NCBI RefSeq assembly: GCF_000759975.1
Contig: NZ_JNAM01000010.1
Span: 124,001 to 188,000, forward strand
DNA length: 64,000 nucleotides
Direction of reading: 5' to 3'
Origin: Prochlorococcus marinus str. MIT 9302
GTDB lineage: Bacteria > Cyanobacteriota > Cyanobacteriia > PCC-6307 > Cyanobiaceae
Made by a program: the position numbers and the translations under genes. Below are positions 1 through 9,534 of the stretch, piece by piece. Under the pieces are notes generated by a model, which saw only the letters and a program-made list of their open reading frames with translations, did no database searches and was not told the DNA's origin. The first letter of the stretch is position 1. Each line of letters starts with the position of its first letter.

Positions 1-95
1 TCTTTTTACAATTATTAAAAAAATATTTTAATTAAATGCGTTATTAATGCACTAATTAGTCTATTTAAATATGATTAATTAAAAGAAAAAATTTA

Positions 96-899
96 ATGTC
101 AACATCCTTTAAAAATGTCACACCTACAGGTCCAGGTGGCACAGCAACATTATTGATTGTATTGTCCTTTACGGGCTTTCTTTTGCTCACCCAAGCTCTC
201 TTTGTTGTTCCGTCTGGACAAGTTGCAGTAGTTACAACATTAGGGAAAGTAAGTGGCCCTTCTAGAAGGGCCGGTTTAAACTTTAAACTTCCATTTATTC
301 AGTCTGTATATCCATTTGATATTAAAACTCAAGTTCAACCCGAAAAATTTGAAACTTTAACTAAAGATCTTCAGGTTATTAGGGCTACAGCCACTGTTAA
401 GTATTCAGTGAAACCCAACGAGGCAGGAAGAATTTTTGCAACAATTGCAAGTAGAAATAGCGATGTTTATCAAAAAATTGTTCAGCCATCTTTACTTAAA
501 GCTCTAAAATCAGTCTTTTCTCAATATGAGCTAGAAACAATCGCTACTGAATTTGCAGTAATTTCTGAAAAAGTAGGGGATACTGTTTCTCAAGAACTGA
601 ATTCATTCGATTATGTAGATGTTAAAAGTTTAGATCTTACTGGATTAGAGATTGCTGAAGAATACAGAGCTGCTATTGAACAAAAGCAAATAGCGGGTCA
701 GCAATTACTAAGAGCAAAGACAGAAGTAGAAATTGCTGAACAAGAAGCACTCAGATATGAGACATTAAATAAAAGTCTTGACGATCAAGTACTTTTCAAA
801 TTATTTCTTGACAAATGGGATGGTAGTACACAAGTTGTTCCAGGCCTTCCAGGTTCAAATGGAGGAACTCCTCCGGTAATAGTTGGTGGTAGAAGATAA
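96..899 (+). CDS. SPFH/prohibitin-family membrane protein
   Basis: The 267-residue protein has one N-terminal hydrophobic segment (about residues 14-38), then an SPFH (band 7) domain starting VVPSGQVAVVTTLGKV and a charged helical region rich in Glu, Ala and Gln (about 190-225). This is the layout of prohibitin-type proteins, which form large membrane-anchored rings and often control membrane proteases or photosystem turnover; that role is family knowledge, not visible here. The C-terminus is a flexible Gly/Pro-rich tail (GLPGSNGGTPP). It starts at ATG after an AT-rich leader without an obvious Shine-Dalgarno. It is convergent with hemL, with a hairpin and T-run between them. Confidence 0.85.
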   Translation: MSTSFKNVTPTGPGGTATLLIVLSFTGFLLLTQALFVVPSGQVAVVTTLGKVSGPSRRAGLNFKLPFIQSVYPFDIKTQVQPEKFETLTKDLQVIRATATVKYSVKPNEAGRIFATIASRNSDVYQKIVQPSLLKALKSVFSQYELETIATEFAVISEKVGDTVSQELNSFDYVDVKSLDLTGLEIAEEYRAAIEQKQIAGQQLLRAKTEVEIAEQEALRYETLNKSLDDQVLFKLFLDKWDGSTQVVPGLPGSNGGTPPVIVGGRR

Positions 900-929
900 T
901 TTTTTTAAATTAATATTTCTTTAACAGTT

Positions 930-979
930 AATCATTTACTTTTTTCTTTAAGCAAAGATAAGTAAATGATTATTTTTTT
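930..979 (+). terminator. Rho-independent-type terminator between SPFH gene and hemL
   Basis: A perfect 12-base inverted repeat (AATCATTTACTT at 930-941, AAGTAAATGATT at 960-971) encloses an 18-base loop and is followed by a T-rich run at 973-979. It fits termination of the upstream + strand gene. It overlaps the hemL stop codon (970-972) and could partly serve the opposite strand, though no T-run follows in that direction. Confidence 0.6.
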
Positions 980-2271
980 ATTGCATTAAAAGATTGATCA
1001 AAGGCCTCGATAGTTTTATCAATTTCTTCTTCACTATGAGCTAGTGATGTAAAACCAGCTTCAAAAGGACTTGGCGCTAGGTAAATTCCTCGTTGAAGCA
1101 TCTCTCTGTGCAACTTCCCAAAAAGTTCAGCATCATTTGTTTTTGCTTCATCAAAGTTCCTAACTGGTCCATCACATAAGAAAAATCCAAACATTGCGCT
1201 TACACTTCCACCGTTAATAGCTAAACCATTATTTTCTGCAGACTGAATTATCCCTTCAATTAATCTAGAAGTTGTTGAATCTAGTTTTTCGTATGTACCT
1301 TCTTGTTTGAGTAGTTCAAGAGTTTTTATTCCAGCAGTCATTGCGAGTGGGTTTCCGCTCAATGTACCTGCCTGGTAGACCGGTCCTGAAGGGGCTACCA
1401 TAGACATTATTTCTTTCTTTCCTCCATAGGCTCCAACAGGTAGGCCTCCACCAATTACTTTCCCAAGTGTGGTTAAATCAGGAGTAACTCCAAATTTTTC
1501 TTGAGCGCCTCCATAACTTATTCTGAATCCAGTCATAACTTCATCAAAAACTAATAAGGATCCATTCTCAGTGGTTAATTCTCTTAACCCTTCCAAGAAT
1601 CCAGGTTCTGGAGTAATAAATCCAGCATTCCCAACAATAGGCTCAAGAATTACACCTGAAATGGCATCAGGATTTTCAGAAAATAATTTTTTTACTGCTT
1701 CAAGATCATTGTAGGGGGCAGTAAGTGTGTTGGCAGTTGTTGTTCGTGGAACCCCTGGAGAGTCTGGTAGTCCTAGAGTTGCTACCCCTGATCCTGCTTT
1801 AACTAAAAACATGTCTGCATGACCGTGATAGCAACCGTCAAATTTAATAACTTTATCTCTTCCAGTAAATGCCCTCATAAGCCTCAAAACAGCCATGCAG
1901 GCTTCAGTCCCACTATTGACAAATCTAACCATTTCTACAGATGGGACTGCATCTATTACCATTTCAGCAAGTTTATTCTCTAAAACGCATGGAGCACCAA
2001 AGCTAGTGCCTTTCTCAATTGCTTCCTGTAATGCAGTGGTAACTTCAGGGTGGGCATGTCCACATATAGCTGGCCCCCAACTTCCTATATAGTCAATATA
2101 TCTATTTCCATCAATATCCCAAGCAAAGGGACCTTTGACTCTATCAAAAACAATTGGCTGCCCTCCGACAGACTTAAAAGCTCTTACTGGAGAACTAACT
2201 CCTCCGGGCATTAATTCTTGGGCAGCAGAGAAAATCTGTTCTGATTTGGTGTAATTTAATATGTCAGTCAC
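970..2271 (-). CDS. hemL: glutamate-1-semialdehyde 2,1-aminomutase
   Basis: The 433-residue protein is a full-length PLP-dependent class III aminotransferase that converts glutamate-1-semialdehyde to 5-aminolevulinate, the first committed precursor of haem, chlorophyll and B12. Visible landmarks are the N-terminal [12 protein letters not shown], the cofactor segment NSGTEA (119-124), FDEVMTGFR (242-250) and the Schiff-base lysine K271 in [12 protein letters not shown]. The gene stands alone on the minus strand, but hemC and hemH lie in the same window. Length and motifs are normal for the family. Confidence 0.97.
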   Translation of the reverse strand: MTDILNYTKSEQIFSAAQELMPGGVSSPVRAFKSVGGQPIVFDRVKGPFAWDIDGNRYIDYIGSWGPAICGHAHPEVTTALQEAIEKGTSFGAPCVLENKLAEMVIDAVPSVEMVRFVNSGTEACMAVLRLMRAFTGRDKVIKFDGCYHGHADMFLVKAGSGVATLGLPDSPGVPRTTTANTLTAPYNDLEAVKKLFSENPDAISGVILEPIVGNAGFITPEPGFLEGLRELTTENGSLLVFDEVMTGFRISYGGAQEKFGVTPDLTTLGKVIGGGLPVGAYGGKKEIMSMVAPSGPVYQAGTLSGNPLAMTAGIKTLELLKQEGTYEKLDSTTSRLIEGIIQSAENNGLAINGGSVSAMFGFFLCDGPVRNFDEAKTNDAELFGKLHREMLQRGIYLAPSPFEAGFTSLAHSEEEIDKTIEAFDQSFNAIKK

Positions 2272-2497
2272 AATTTAACTAAATGATGTTTTGAGAAAAA
2301 TCTTGTCATGTTCTAAATTAGAAATAAGTAAAAATTTTGTCAATCAGGTTGAAATTCTACATTATGATATTTTTATTACGATAGTTTGGATTGTAAATTA
2401 TTAATTTTTAGGAAATCATGATAGAAATCAAGAGCACCCTAAATAACTCTTTATTAATAAGCGTTTTCGGGCATTAAAAAAAATCAATTTATTTTAT

Positions 2498-3343
2498 TTA
2501 TATTTCGAAAAAATTTTCCTCATCATCAAAAAAATCTACATTTATTTCGTTCAAGTTAAGATCTATCATTACTGGGGCATGATCACTTGGACGTAAATTC
2601 TCTCTAGGTGAGCTGTCTATGACACAACTTTTAAGTTTAGATGACAGTTCTTTGCTGATGTAAATATGGTCTATTCTCCAACCTTTATTTAATTCATATG
2701 CGTTATTACGGTAATCCCACCAACTCCAATGGCCAGTATTTTTTTCAAAAATCCTGAAAGAATCTATTAATCGTTCTTTCAGAACATTATTTAGTGCATT
2801 TCTCTCTATTTCTGATGCCATTATTCCTCCTTCATATTTATTTGGATCATGAATATCCAAGTTAGATGGAGCAACATTAAAATCACCCATAAGACAAATT
2901 AAGTCTCCTTTTTTTTCTTGCTCATCTAAAAATGAAGCTAAACAATTTAACCAATTAATTTTGTATTCGAACTTACTAGATTCTAGAGAAGATCCATTTG
3001 GCACATAGACATTAATAATCTTAAGTCCTTTGATATCAGCAGAAATAAATCTTTTTTGATCTTGGAAAATTTCGATATTTTGATCAAATTCGGTACAACC
3101 GTAGAATCCTTTTTTAACATTTTCTGCTTTTATTTTTGAAATAATAGCAACACCATTGTATGATTTTTGTCCGGAGACCTCCACTGAGTATCCTAATTTT
3201 TCAAAAGGGTCAGCTGGGAAACTATCATCCATCACTTTTGTTTCCTGCAAACATAGAATATCTGGATTGACTTGATTTATCCAATCAATTATTTGTGAAA
3301 GTCTTGTTCTTATAGAGTTAACATTCCAAGTTGCTATTAACAA
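2498..3343 (-). CDS. xth: exodeoxyribonuclease III (AP endonuclease family)
   Basis: This 281-residue protein of the endonuclease/exonuclease/phosphatase fold repairs abasic sites and 3' blocked ends. The catalytic set of E. coli exonuclease III is present: N7 (ATWNVNSIRTR), E34 (LQETKV), D154 and N156 (GDFNVAP), D225 and H255 (PSDHAPV). The start is a TTG, fixed because N7 sits exactly where the family needs it. The C-terminus ends in an acidic tail (DFFDDEENFF). The 226-base gap between it and hemL shows no convincing feature. Confidence 0.94.
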   Translation of the reverse strand: MLIATWNVNSIRTRLSQIIDWINQVNPDILCLQETKVMDDSFPADPFEKLGYSVEVSGQKSYNGVAIISKIKAENVKKGFYGCTEFDQNIEIFQDQKRFISADIKGLKIINVYVPNGSSLESSKFEYKINWLNCLASFLDEQEKKGDLICLMGDFNVAPSNLDIHDPNKYEGGIMASEIERNALNNVLKERLIDSFRIFEKNTGHWSWWDYRNNAYELNKGWRIDHIYISKELSSKLKSCVIDSSPRENLRPSDHAPVMIDLNLNEINVDFFDDEENFFEI

Positions 3344-3414
3344 ATTTCTACCAAATTATGTAAAATTAAATTAGCAAAGAATTTTGGCTTTAAAGAATTT
3401 TGAAATTAAATAAA

Positions 3415-3699
3415 ATGAAAAATTATTTTTGCAAAAGCCTACCTAAATCTATACCTTTATTAATTTTTTTTATTTCCTTAATTTCCTTAAAAGGTAATTT
3501 ACTAAATGCTGAATATTTAGTTGAAGAATTAGAAATCGACTCATCAACTAAAACAGAAGAGAATAATTCAGCTCTGCCAACTAATCCATTTGAACTTGTG
3601 GAGATGATTAGGAGACAAAATAGTATGAATGATGCGACTAATCCATCTGATGCTATTGACAATGCGTTAAAGTCTTTTAATAGTTTGGAGGAGAAATAA
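3415..3699 (+). CDS. small exported protein of unknown function
   Basis: This is a 94-residue protein from the ATG at 3415; an in-frame TTG at 3400 would add five residues. A basic start (MKNYFCKSLPKS) followed by a hydrophobic run (IPLLIFFISLISL) looks like a signal peptide or membrane anchor. The rest is short, acidic and Ser/Asn-rich, with NPFELVEMIRRQNSMNDATNPSDAIDNALKSF suggesting one amphipathic helix in the mature part (written in pieces: NPFELVEMIRRQ then SDAIDNALKSF). I do not recognise a family. It is followed after 39 bases by another unknown gene on the same strand. Confidence 0.6.
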   Translation: MKNYFCKSLPKSIPLLIFFISLISLKGNLLNAEYLVEELEIDSSTKTEENNSALPTNPFELVEMIRRQNSMNDATNPSDAIDNALKSFNSLEEK

Positions 3700-3738
3700 G
3701 AAATTTAATTCGATAAATTGTAATTTCTAATTTTTAAA

Positions 3739-4338
3739 ATGTTAAAAAACCCTATTCCACAAGTTACTAATAAATTACAGTTCAGAGCAATCGGTATTAT
3801 TAATGGTAAATTTATTCCCCATGATATTGAGCAATTAAATAGAGGCTTTTTAATTGATAATAAAGGCGAAAAAATTGAAACAGTAATACTAGGTAAAGCA
3901 TTATCACTTTTAAAAAAGCATATTGATTTAAATAAAAGTTATTATTGGGTTGTTTATCCAAAGAATAAAAATACTCAAAACTTGCATTTACAGGTTGCAG
4001 GTATCTGGGATCCTTATCAATTGAATGATTTCCCAAATGATTCTTCAAAAAATAACTTCTCTAAATTGCTAGAAGAATTAGATTTAAAAGATAATTACTT
4101 TTCTGTTAGAGGAGAATTAGTTTTTGTCAATACTCAAAAAAAAGAAATTGTTATTAAAATCAGCTCTGCTTCAAAGTTAAAGAATTTAAAAAATAAAAAT
4201 TTTAAATTAGTTATAAAAGGCGAGCTTTCTCTTGAACTTCTCAATAGTTTTGTAAGTTTAGATATTAACAGAGATGGAAATGCTTTGAAATTAATTAGGT
4301 ACGAAGTTATTGAAAAAGATCTTTCTGGAAATAACTAG
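3739..4338 (+). CDS. conserved hypothetical protein, likely picocyanobacterial
   Basis: The 199-residue soluble protein has no signal peptide or membrane segment. It is rich in Lys, Asn and beta-prone stretches (FRAIGIINGKFIPH, YYWVVYPK, LHLQVAGIWDP, VRGELVFVNTQKKEIVIKI), suggesting a compact beta fold. I do not recognise a catalytic motif or family. The ATG start is well placed, and the gene sits between a small exported protein and larC on the same strand. Codon use and base composition resemble the neighbours. Function unknown. Confidence 0.7.
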   Translation: MLKNPIPQVTNKLQFRAIGIINGKFIPHDIEQLNRGFLIDNKGEKIETVILGKALSLLKKHIDLNKSYYWVVYPKNKNTQNLHLQVAGIWDPYQLNDFPNDSSKNNFSKLLEELDLKDNYFSVRGELVFVNTQKKEIVIKISSASKLKNLKNKNFKLVIKGELSLELLNSFVSLDINRDGNALKLIRYEVIEKDLSGNN

Positions 4339-4390
4339 AATGAAAGGTTGATTCTCATCGCAATTTTACCAATCAAGAAATCTTAGATTT

Positions 4391-5617
4391 ATGGAAGATA
4401 TTTTAATTGAATGTTCTCCTGGGATCTCTGGAGATATGTTGTTAGGAGCTTTTTATGATTTAGGTGTGCCTAAAAAAGTTATTGAACAACCACTTATTGA
4501 TCTTGGATTAAACGATCAATATCATCTAGAGTTTCAAGAATCAAAAAGTTGTTCGATTAGAGGGGTCAAGGCAAAGGTTGATAATATTTATTGCAGTCCT
4601 ATCAAAAGAACTTGGAGAAGTATTAAAGAACTTATTTCAAATGGGCACTTAGAAGATAAATTAAAGCAAATAATTTATGAAGTATTTGAATCTTTAGCAA
4701 TTGCAGAAGGAATAGTTCATGGCATCAAATCTGAGGATGTTCATTTTCATGAAATTGGAGCGATTGATTCATTAGTGGATATCATAGGAGTATGTGCCTC
4801 ATTGAATTACTTAAACCCAAAGAAGGTTTATTGTAATGAACCGATGTTGGGGACAGGTTTTGTTCAAACTGAACATGGAAAATTATCTGTTCCAGCTCCT
4901 GCTGTAATAGAGCTAATAAGACAAAAAAATATTAAGGTTTTATCAGGCTTTGATTCAATAGAGGGTGAACTATCTACGCCAACTGGTATTGCCTTACTTT
5001 CTAATTTGGCAGATTATCTTGAACCTCCTCCAAAATATTCTATTAACTCTTATGGAGTAGGCATTGGTAACCTAAAATTTTCATTCCCTAATTTGGTAAG
5101 AGTTTATAAAATTATCTCATTTGAGGATTCTTCTATTAATGAACAAATTAATCCGAAGTGTGAAGAGATATCTGTTCAAGAAGCATGGATTGACGACCAA
5201 ACACCTGAAGATGTATCTAATTTTGTAGAGAAACTGAGAATTGAGGGGGCCTACGACGTTTCTTATCAAGCTATCAATATGAAAAAAAATAGAATTGGAT
5301 TTTCTATTCAAGCAATCTTGCCAATAGAAAAAAGAGAATTTTTTAGACGATTATGGTTTGATTATTCTAATACTATTGGAGTTCGTGAAAAGACCCAATC
5401 TAGGTGGATATTGCTTAGAAGGAGAGGCGAATGTTCAACGACTTTTGGAAATATAAAAGTTAAACAGACTTTGAAACCTGATGGATCAATAACTATGAAA
5501 CCAGAAAATGACGAAGTTTTGAGATTAAAACTAGAGTATAAAATTTCAACTTATGAAATAAGAAAAATAATAAAAGAGTCAAGTAGAAACTTTAATGCAT
5601 TTGAAAACTGGAAATGA
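4391..5617 (+). CDS. larC: LarC-type nickel-pincer cofactor protein (DUF111 family)
   Basis: The 408-residue protein starts with IECSPGISGDMLLGAF, the signature opening of LarC (TIGR00299/DUF111). It also has VHFHEIGAIDSLVDIIG and GTPTGIALL-like segments (LSTPTGIALLSNL) typical of the family. In Lactobacillus, LarC inserts nickel into the pincer cofactor of lactate racemase, working after LarB and LarE; that is family knowledge. No larA, larB or larE homologue is in this window, so the real role here is open. The stop overlaps the next start by four bases (ATGA), so the two are probably co-translated. Confidence 0.85.
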   Translation: MEDILIECSPGISGDMLLGAFYDLGVPKKVIEQPLIDLGLNDQYHLEFQESKSCSIRGVKAKVDNIYCSPIKRTWRSIKELISNGHLEDKLKQIIYEVFESLAIAEGIVHGIKSEDVHFHEIGAIDSLVDIIGVCASLNYLNPKKVYCNEPMLGTGFVQTEHGKLSVPAPAVIELIRQKNIKVLSGFDSIEGELSTPTGIALLSNLADYLEPPPKYSINSYGVGIGNLKFSFPNLVRVYKIISFEDSSINEQINPKCEEISVQEAWIDDQTPEDVSNFVEKLRIEGAYDVSYQAINMKKNRIGFSIQAILPIEKREFFRRLWFDYSNTIGVREKTQSRWILLRRRGECSTTFGNIKVKQTLKPDGSITMKPENDEVLRLKLEYKISTYEIRKIIKESSRNFNAFENWK

Positions 5618-6570
5618 CATTTAATATACTTAATAAACCATATTGGAAATTGCTTAAAAAAATTAATTTTGGTGGTTTAAAGAGTATTTTTTTTATTTCA
5701 AGCTTGTTATATTTTTGCATCTATTTTTTTAAAAATATCGATAAAATGTCTTTTGATATAAATTTAGAAAAAAATGGTATTAATCTAATATTATCGTTTT
5801 CATTTTGTGTTTTGAGTATTTACCTTAACGCTTATGCATGGAAAAATATTGTTAAATGGTTTGGTGAAGAATTTAAAAGTAATAATCTAGTTTCTTTTTA
5901 TGTTTTAACCAATATTCTTAAATATGTTCCAGGAGGGATTTGGCATTTTGTTGAAAGATTTAATTTTATAAAAGAAATAAGTAATCCTCAGATTGCCTTG
6001 TATTCGACAGTTATAGAACCTTACTTTATGTTGAGTGGATCTTTTCTATTGGCATCGCTGGGAGTAATTTTTTCACCAATTTACTTTTTTTTAACTTTGC
6101 CTTTAGTATTTTTAAATAGGAAATTAATTTATCTTGTATTAAAACGATTAGGGTCTCTTAAGGGGAAAATATTTGAGGTTTTGAGACTTGCAAATTCAAA
6201 GAATAAATTTGAAAAGAGAATAAATATAATTTCTTTTTTCCCTACCAGAGCGTTATTACTTGAAATTGGTTTTGTTTTATCTAAATTTATTGGATTTTAT
6301 ATTATCCTAAATACTTTTTATACAAGTAATACTCTCAACATCTTATTTTTATTAGTAATCTTTTCTTTGTCATGGTCTTTAGGTTTGGCAGTCCCAGCAG
6401 CTCCAGGAGGGGTTGGGGTTTTTGAAGCCTGCTTCCTTTTTCTTATTGGTAGAAATATTCCACAAAATACAATTCTTGTCAGTTTAATTTATTTTAGGGT
6501 TATGTCTACCTCGGCAGATTTGTTTTTAAGCTTTCCTCTTTTAATTAGAAAACTGTTTAAAAGAATTTAG
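5614..6570 (+). CDS. multi-pass membrane protein of the lysylphosphatidylglycerol synthase TM / UPF0104 type
   Basis: The 318-residue protein is very hydrophobic, with about seven or eight likely transmembrane segments (for example IFFISSLLYFCIYFF, LILSFSFCVLSIYL, LFLLVIFSLSWSLGLA). The C-terminal VPAAPGGVGVFEACFLFL matches the PGGxGxxE motif of the flippase-like domain family (UPF0104, MprF membrane part). This family includes lipid flippases and aminoacyl-phospholipid systems; the substrate is unknown and there is no synthase domain. It overlaps larC by 4 bases at its start and the minus-strand permease by 4 bases at its end. Confidence 0.75.
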   Translation: MTFNILNKPYWKLLKKINFGGLKSIFFISSLLYFCIYFFKNIDKMSFDINLEKNGINLILSFSFCVLSIYLNAYAWKNIVKWFGEEFKSNNLVSFYVLTNILKYVPGGIWHFVERFNFIKEISNPQIALYSTVIEPYFMLSGSFLLASLGVIFSPIYFFLTLPLVFLNRKLIYLVLKRLGSLKGKIFEVLRLANSKNKFEKRINIISFFPTRALLLEIGFVLSKFIGFYIILNTFYTSNTLNILFLLVIFSLSWSLGLAVPAAPGGVGVFEACFLFLIGRNIPQNTILVSLIYFRVMSTSADLFLSFPLLIRKLFKRI

Positions 6571-8105
6571 TTTTTTTTCTCTAAACTTGGTATCAATGTA
6601 ATTGATGCAATAAGCCCTAAAGTCATAATAAGAATAGCTGGTAATATTGCCTCTAAGATTCTTTCATCTCCAGCATATTGATATATTCTTACAGATAATG
6701 TATCGAAATCGAATGGTCTTAAAATAAATGTTATGGGTAATTCTTTTATAGTGTCTACAAAAACTAAAAGTGATCCTACAAATATTGGTCCTTGGAGTAG
6801 AGGTAGATGAATTCTTTTGATGATTCCAAACTTATTCTCTCCTAGTCCAAGTGCAGCTTCATCAAGACTAGGAGAAATTCTCTCAAGGCTTGAATCAATA
6901 GAACCCTTAGAAATAGTTAGAAATCGGACAAGATAACCCCAGATTAGTAAGCAAATAGCAATGAAATTGAATTTTGAAGAAGAAATGCTTATTAAAGATA
7001 AAGCTAATACCGTCCCTGGGATTGCGTAACCTATTCCAGCAAGGTTTGTTATTAGTCCTAATAATAAGCTTTTGTTTGTTCGTCTAGCTAAGGAAATTAT
7101 TAAGGAGAATAGCATCGTTATTAATGCAGTAAAAATTCCTAAACTAATAGTCCTTAGTGATAGGGTAAGTAATTCTATAGATAACCCTTTTTGAATTTGA
7201 TCGATATTTAGCAGAACCCAAAAACATGGAATTCCAAAAGAGAAAATCGGAGGAAATAAGGATATGGTTATTGCCAAAAGAGCTCTAGTTTTTTTTAATT
7301 CCCATCCTTGAGAATCTTGTGATGCAGGATTTTCACTCCACCTCTTTGATTTTCTTCTTGAGAATTTTTCAAAAATAATTAAAGTGAAAATTATTAACAA
7401 GGCTACCAAAGATAATCCAATAGCACTTTTTGGATTACCCTCAATTATCCAATTTTCGGCTATTCCGGTAGAAATACTTGGAATGTTTAATAATGCAAAT
7501 GTACCTAACTCATTCATTACTTCCATACACATTAAACTTATTCCTGTTATTAGTGCAGGTAACGCCATTGGTAAAGCGATTTTAAAGAAGCTACTCCATG
7601 GGCCGACTCCTAATCCTCTACTGGCATTGATTTGATTGATTCCAAATTTATTAAAACTTTCGTTAGCAAGAATGAATACATATGGATAAGTAGAAATTGA
7701 AAGTATTAAAACCCCCCACCAAAAACCAGTTACTTGATACCCAAAAACACTTCCTAAATCCTGCAAAATAGCTGTTATTAGATATGCTGGGGCAGCTAGA
7801 GGGACTAGCTGACAAATACGGAGAACTTTTCTGAACTTAAAATCACAGTTTGAAAGTAGCCAGCCATTCAAGGTTCCTAATCCCCCTCCAAATAAACTTG
7901 TCATTGCTAAAAGTTTTAAAGTTCCTAGTACCTCTTCTCCTCCTGCAATTCCTAATGAAAAATTCCCACCAAAAACATATACAACTCCTTCAAGAAGAAA
8001 ATTAGAAATGGGAATGATTACAAAAAATGCAACAATAATTGAAGCGATATAAAAAGGTTTTAATTCGCTTAATGCTTTTTTTAATCCCTTAATAATTATT
8101 GTCAA
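6567..8105 (-). CDS. futB: ABC transporter permease, ferric iron type (FutB/SfuB-like)
   Basis: The 512-residue protein is a fused two-domain inner-membrane permease, each half with about six transmembrane helices. The two ATPase-coupling EAA loops are visible as INASRGLGVGPWSSFFKIALP in the first half and DEAALGLGENKFGIIKRIHLP in the second. The fused architecture and loop sequences match bacterial Fe(III) permeases (FbpB, SfuB, FutB), which work with a periplasmic binding protein and a separate ATPase. Neither partner is encoded next to it, which is typical in Prochlorococcus. Thiamine transport is an alternative. The symbol is assigned by family resemblance only. Confidence 0.75.
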   Translation of the reverse strand: MTIIIKGLKKALSELKPFYIASIIVAFFVIIPISNFLLEGVVYVFGGNFSLGIAGGEEVLGTLKLLAMTSLFGGGLGTLNGWLLSNCDFKFRKVLRICQLVPLAAPAYLITAILQDLGSVFGYQVTGFWWGVLILSISTYPYVFILANESFNKFGINQINASRGLGVGPWSSFFKIALPMALPALITGISLMCMEVMNELGTFALLNIPSISTGIAENWIIEGNPKSAIGLSLVALLIIFTLIIFEKFSRRKSKRWSENPASQDSQGWELKKTRALLAITISLFPPIFSFGIPCFWVLLNIDQIQKGLSIELLTLSLRTISLGIFTALITMLFSLIISLARRTNKSLLLGLITNLAGIGYAIPGTVLALSLISISSSKFNFIAICLLIWGYLVRFLTISKGSIDSSLERISPSLDEAALGLGENKFGIIKRIHLPLLQGPIFVGSLLVFVDTIKELPITFILRPFDFDTLSVRIYQYAGDERILEAILPAILIMTLGLIASITLIPSLEKKN

Positions 8106-8131
8106 AAATCAATCAAGCCCTATTATGTACT

Positions 8132-9178
8132 CTAATTTGAATTAAATCTACATGATGAAAGTTGATTCTTAATAGTTTGATGATCTAAGTTTTTCCCAAT
8201 TATTACTATCTTGTTAGATTTTTCCTTCGTCCATTCTTGGTCATCTAGAGAAAACCGTTTCCCAGATAGGTGAAAAATGTGTTTTCGCCCACTTTCCATA
8301 AACCATAAGATTCCTTTTGCTCTAAATATATTTTGTGATATTTGATTGTCTAAAAAATATTGAAACTTCCTTAAGGAAAATGGTTCAAATGTCTCATAAG
8401 AAACTGATGTAAACCCTTCGATATTATTAATCAAATCGTGTGAATGAGAAGAGTGATCGTGTGAATGAGAAGAGTGATCGTGTGAATGAGAAGAGTGATC
8501 GTGTGAATGAGAAGAGTGATCGTGTGAATTGTCTTCTACATTTTTCTTTTTTTTCTCGAATTGAAAAGTATCTGTCTCAAAAAGACCAACGCTCATTATA
8601 GTTTGTAAACCAACTTCACTATTTATTGATCTCAAGATTCTGGGTTCTTTTTTTATATTATTTATAAAATTTTCTACTTTCTTTAATTGTTCTTCATTCA
8701 CTAAATCACATTTATTTAGAAGGAGGATATCTCCGTATAAAATTTGAGAATAAGCGACACTTGTATTATTAATTTCAAAATCAAAATTTTCTCCATCAAT
8801 AACAGTGATGATCGAATCTAACCTTACTTTTTCTCTAAGATCACCAGCCGCAAAAGTCATAGCTACTGGTAATGGATCTGCTAGCCCAGTTGTCTCAACA
8901 ATTAAATAGTCTATTTTTTCAGCTTTTTCTAAAACTTTGGAGACTGTATTTAATAATTCGCCATTGATAGAGCAACATATACATCCATTATTTAATTCAA
9001 TCATATCTTCTGAACCTTCTATTATTAAGTCATTATCTATTCCGATCTCTCCAAATTCGTTAACTAAAACAGCTGTTCTAATGCCAACTTGATTTTCTAA
9101 AATATGATTTAAAAGTGTGGTTTTGCCAGAACCTAAAAATCCACTGATAATCGTAACTGGCAATAACTTTTTAGACAT
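8132..9178 (-). CDS. COG0523/CobW-family GTPase with His-rich metal-binding repeat
   Basis: The 348-residue G3E GTPase has a Walker A GFLGSGKT (13-20), the hallmark metal-binding CxCC motif GCICCS (C66, C68, C69), an ETTGLADP switch region, the guanine-specificity NKCD (155-158), and a CobW C-terminal domain. Between the domains (about 218-248) lie four tandem SHDHSSH heptads plus a partial copy, giving nine or more histidines. COG0523 proteins deliver zinc or cobalt; His-rich linkers are common in zinc members. Whether this copy serves zinc homeostasis or B12 metabolism cannot be decided from sequence. The 27 bases to the permease suggest co-transcription. Confidence 0.9.
   Translation of the reverse strand: MSKKLLPVTIISGFLGSGKTTLLNHILENQVGIRTAVLVNEFGEIGIDNDLIIEGSEDMIELNNGCICCSINGELLNTVSKVLEKAEKIDYLIVETTGLADPLPVAMTFAAGDLREKVRLDSIITVIDGENFDFEINNTSVAYSQILYGDILLLNKCDLVNEEQLKKVENFINNIKKEPRILRSINSEVGLQTIMSVGLFETDTFQFEKKKKNVEDNSHDHSSHSHDHSSHSHDHSSHSHDHSSHSHDLINNIEGFTSVSYETFEPFSLRKFQYFLDNQISQNIFRAKGILWFMESGRKHIFHLSGKRFSLDDQEWTKEKSNKIVIIGKNLDHQTIKNQLSSCRFNSN
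8435..8529 (-). repeat. 21-base tandem repeat coding for His-rich heptads
   Basis: Four perfect copies of a 21-base unit lie head to tail at 8435-8455, 8456-8476, 8477-8497 and 8498-8518, with an 11-base partial copy to 8529. Read on the minus strand each unit encodes SHDHSSH. The copies are identical at synonymous positions too, which suggests recent expansion by slippage or unequal exchange and probable copy-number variation between strains. Confidence 0.95.
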
Positions 9179-9205
9179 TTTGATTATTTTAAAAAAATTT
9201 GTATT

Positions 9206-9523
9206 TTATTGATCGAAAATTTTGTTGATTTCCGAAGCTAATGTTTGATCCAGATTTGTAATGCCTCCCAAATCATGTGTATTTAATTTAATTATTACTT
9301 TTGCATAAACATTCTCCCAGTTTGGATGATGGTTATATTTTTCACAGATCAAAGCAACCTTAGTCATAAAAGCGAAGGCTTCAATAAAATTTGCGAAGTT
9401 AAATTCTTTTTGGATTTGTTTAGATTTAATTTCCCATCCTGGTATTTTGACAAATAATTCATTCAATTCTCCTTCTTGCAAAAGGTATGGTTCCATTAAA
9501 AAACTAATCTGACTTGATTCCAT
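9206..9523 (-). CDS. phhB: 4a-hydroxytetrahydrobiopterin dehydratase (pterin carbinolamine dehydratase, DCoH)
   Basis: The 105-residue protein carries the family motif EKYNHHPNWENVYAKV with the catalytic His-His-Pro and the downstream LNTHDLGGIT. These enzymes dehydrate the 4a-carbinolamine of oxidised pterins; in organisms without aromatic amino acid hydroxylases they are often linked to molybdopterin or folate pathways. Length is normal. It lies 27 bases upstream of the COG0523 GTPase and 11 bases downstream of the YjbQ gene, so these genes probably form one minus-strand operon. Confidence 0.9.
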   Translation of the reverse strand: MESSQISFLMEPYLLQEGELNELFVKIPGWEIKSKQIQKEFNFANFIEAFAFMTKVALICEKYNHHPNWENVYAKVIIKLNTHDLGGITNLDQTLASEINKIFDQ

Positions 9524-9534
9524 TATAAATAATT

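Noticed and set aside
8435-8529. Direct repeats resembling a CRISPR or satellite
   Set aside because: Units are contiguous without spacers and in frame, encoding SHDHSSH in a protein.
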